Shown: positions 63,332 to 64,000 of the stretch, one piece after another
Layout of the letters: the number at the start of each line of letters is the position of its first letter
How positions within the stretch are numbered: position 1 is the first letter of the stretch
NCBI RefSeq assembly: GCF_008124865.1
Contig: NZ_VNHY01000001.1
Coordinates: forward strand, 558,001 to 622,000
Length of the DNA: 64,000 nucleotides
Direction: 5' to 3'
Source of the DNA: Fodinibius salinus
GTDB lineage: Bacteria; Bacteroidota; Rhodothermia; Balneolales; Balneolaceae
Notes under the pieces: model-generated
The model's database searches: none
What the model was told of the DNA's origin: nothing
The model's input: the letters and a program-made list of their open reading frames with translations, nothing else
Position numbers and translations under genes: made by a program

Positions 63332-64000
63332 TTAGTACAAAGGTTTTAAATTTTTATTAACCAAGTCATGAAAACGATCTTTTAGCTCTGCAAGTAACGG
63401 ATCATCTATATTATAGGTTTCATCATTAATTTTTTGCACAGCGACAATTTCGCGTACTGAGTTACATACCCAAACAGCCTCGGCATCAGCAAGATGGTCA
63501 ATGTTATAGGTATCTTCTTCAAGATTCCATTTTCCATGCCGCCGAATGATATCCATCACAATAGCTCGCGTTATACCAGGCAGTAGCTCGCATTCTTTTG
63601 AAGGGGTAAATATCGTTGAACCCTTTCGCCAAAAAATATTAGCAATAGTTGTTTCCGAAACATATCCCGAAAGTGTTTCCATAAGCGCATCATCAGCTCC
63701 CTTGCGGGATGCCTGCTGAGCAGCCAGAATATAGTTTATTCCATTGGTAAATTTATACTTTGAAGGCAATGATTGTGATGGTATTCTTTTAGTTTCAACA
63801 GTTGCTAATTCTATAGGCTTAAAGCCTGCAGGACAAGAAGATGCAGATATCATAAAATGAGATTTTTCAATATCATCCGGATGGTATCCGCGTGCTCCTT
63901 CCCTCCAAACCTGCAGGCGTATTACAGCATCCTTTCCAGCTAAGTCATTCTGTTCTTTAAGTGTTTGGATGTAATCTGAAATTTGACCTGTTCGTACCGC
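63332..64000 (-). CDS. pabC: Aminodeoxychorismate lyase (class IV aminotransferase fold), partial
   Basis: About 222 C-terminal residues of a PLP enzyme; the frame stays open to the right edge, so the start lies outside the window. It converts aminodeoxychorismate to p-aminobenzoate and pyruvate. Class IV marks are KYKFTNGINYILAAQQASRKGADDALME, the TIANIFWRKGSTIFTPSKECELLPGITRAIVMD stretch, and the AEAVWVCNSVREIVAV end. Branched-chain aminotransferase is an alternative, but the adjacent pabB (2 bp) decides for PabC. The catalytic Lys should be in the unseen or early part. Confidence 0.87.
   Translation of the reverse strand, partial: AVRTGQISDYIQTLKEQNDLAGKDAVIRLQVWREGARGYHPDDIEKSHFMISASSCPAGFKPIELATVETKRIPSQSLPSKYKFTNGINYILAAQQASRKGADDALMETLSGYVSETTIANIFWRKGSTIFTPSKECELLPGITRAIVMDIIRRHGKWNLEEDTYNIDHLADAEAVWVCNSVREIVAVQKINDETYNIDDPLLAELKDRFHDLVNKNLKPLY

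Overview
The window is a moderately AT-rich, densely packed bacterial chromosome segment. Lipoproteins with Cys lipoboxes, BamD, SurA-like chaperones, LptE and several beta-barrel proteins indicate a Gram-negative cell. Together with MoxR/VWA genes, a SPOR lipoprotein, a fasciclin protein, a type 2 isopentenyl-diphosphate isomerase, TANNTTTG-like promoter elements and few clear Shine-Dalgarno sites, they suggest the Bacteroidota/Balneolota group, probably a Balneolaceae-like organism. This placement is inference. Almost all genes are chromosomal housekeeping genes; the one clear accessory region is an integron at about 25.3-31.3 kb.

Layout. 0-4.1 kb (+): isoprenoid genes (fni, polyprenyl synthase), bamD, nadD and an LD-carboxypeptidase. 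4.1-11.5 kb (-): a VWA membrane protein with its MoxR ATPase, two parvulin-type chaperones, and a nucleoside transporter next to thymidine kinase. 12.1-17.2 kb (+): der, a lone nuoI, a DinB-like protein, a membrane protein, a peroxiredoxin, a 0.8 kb gene-free stretch and a fasciclin protein. 17.2-24.7 kb (-): a frameshifted lipid kinase, a metallopeptidase, a DUF952 protein, the rimB-rimK-desuccinylase-like operon, a coiled-coil membrane protein with a lipoprotein, and apt. tadA (+) follows.

25.3-31.3 kb is a chromosomal integron: a complete IntI-type integrase (-), a probable attI, and a + strand array of five cassettes with homologous attC sites of 121-130 bp, plus a last gene whose attC is degenerate or lost. 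The cassettes carry an EVE-HNH nuclease, an unknown one-helix protein, YidD plus a DUF4177 protein, a small membrane protein and a short MgtC protein. A decayed second integrase copy, with upstream sequence resembling that of the intact one, lies beside tadA. Each complete cassette's 5' boundary is complementary to the outer arm of its own attC, so the array can be parsed base by base.

31.3-37.6 kb: deoC, an aldehyde dehydrogenase and a truncated ALDH-like partner (possibly a split ALDH16), a SPOR lipoprotein, ychF, a phosphatase and nusB. A tRNA-Val(GAC) with an unusual C33 follows. 37.9-43.4 kb (-): a porin, phoU and pstBACS, with a hairpin between pstS and pstC. 43.7-51.9 kb: a NYN/OST-HTH protein, ftsX, a TonB-receptor-like barrel, cinA, pgsA-pgpA, pyrE and miaB. 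52.0-56.5 kb (-): an ECF sigma factor, a membrane anti-sigma-like protein ending in a CBM48-like domain, an outer-membrane barrel followed (after an apparent frameshift) by a similar domain, then two exported proteins. This looks like one envelope-sensing locus. 56.7-64.0 kb: a sigma-54 activator overlapping lptE, a TPR-like protein, an MBL hydrolase, rpmE2, an AAA+ ATPase, and pabB with a partial pabC.
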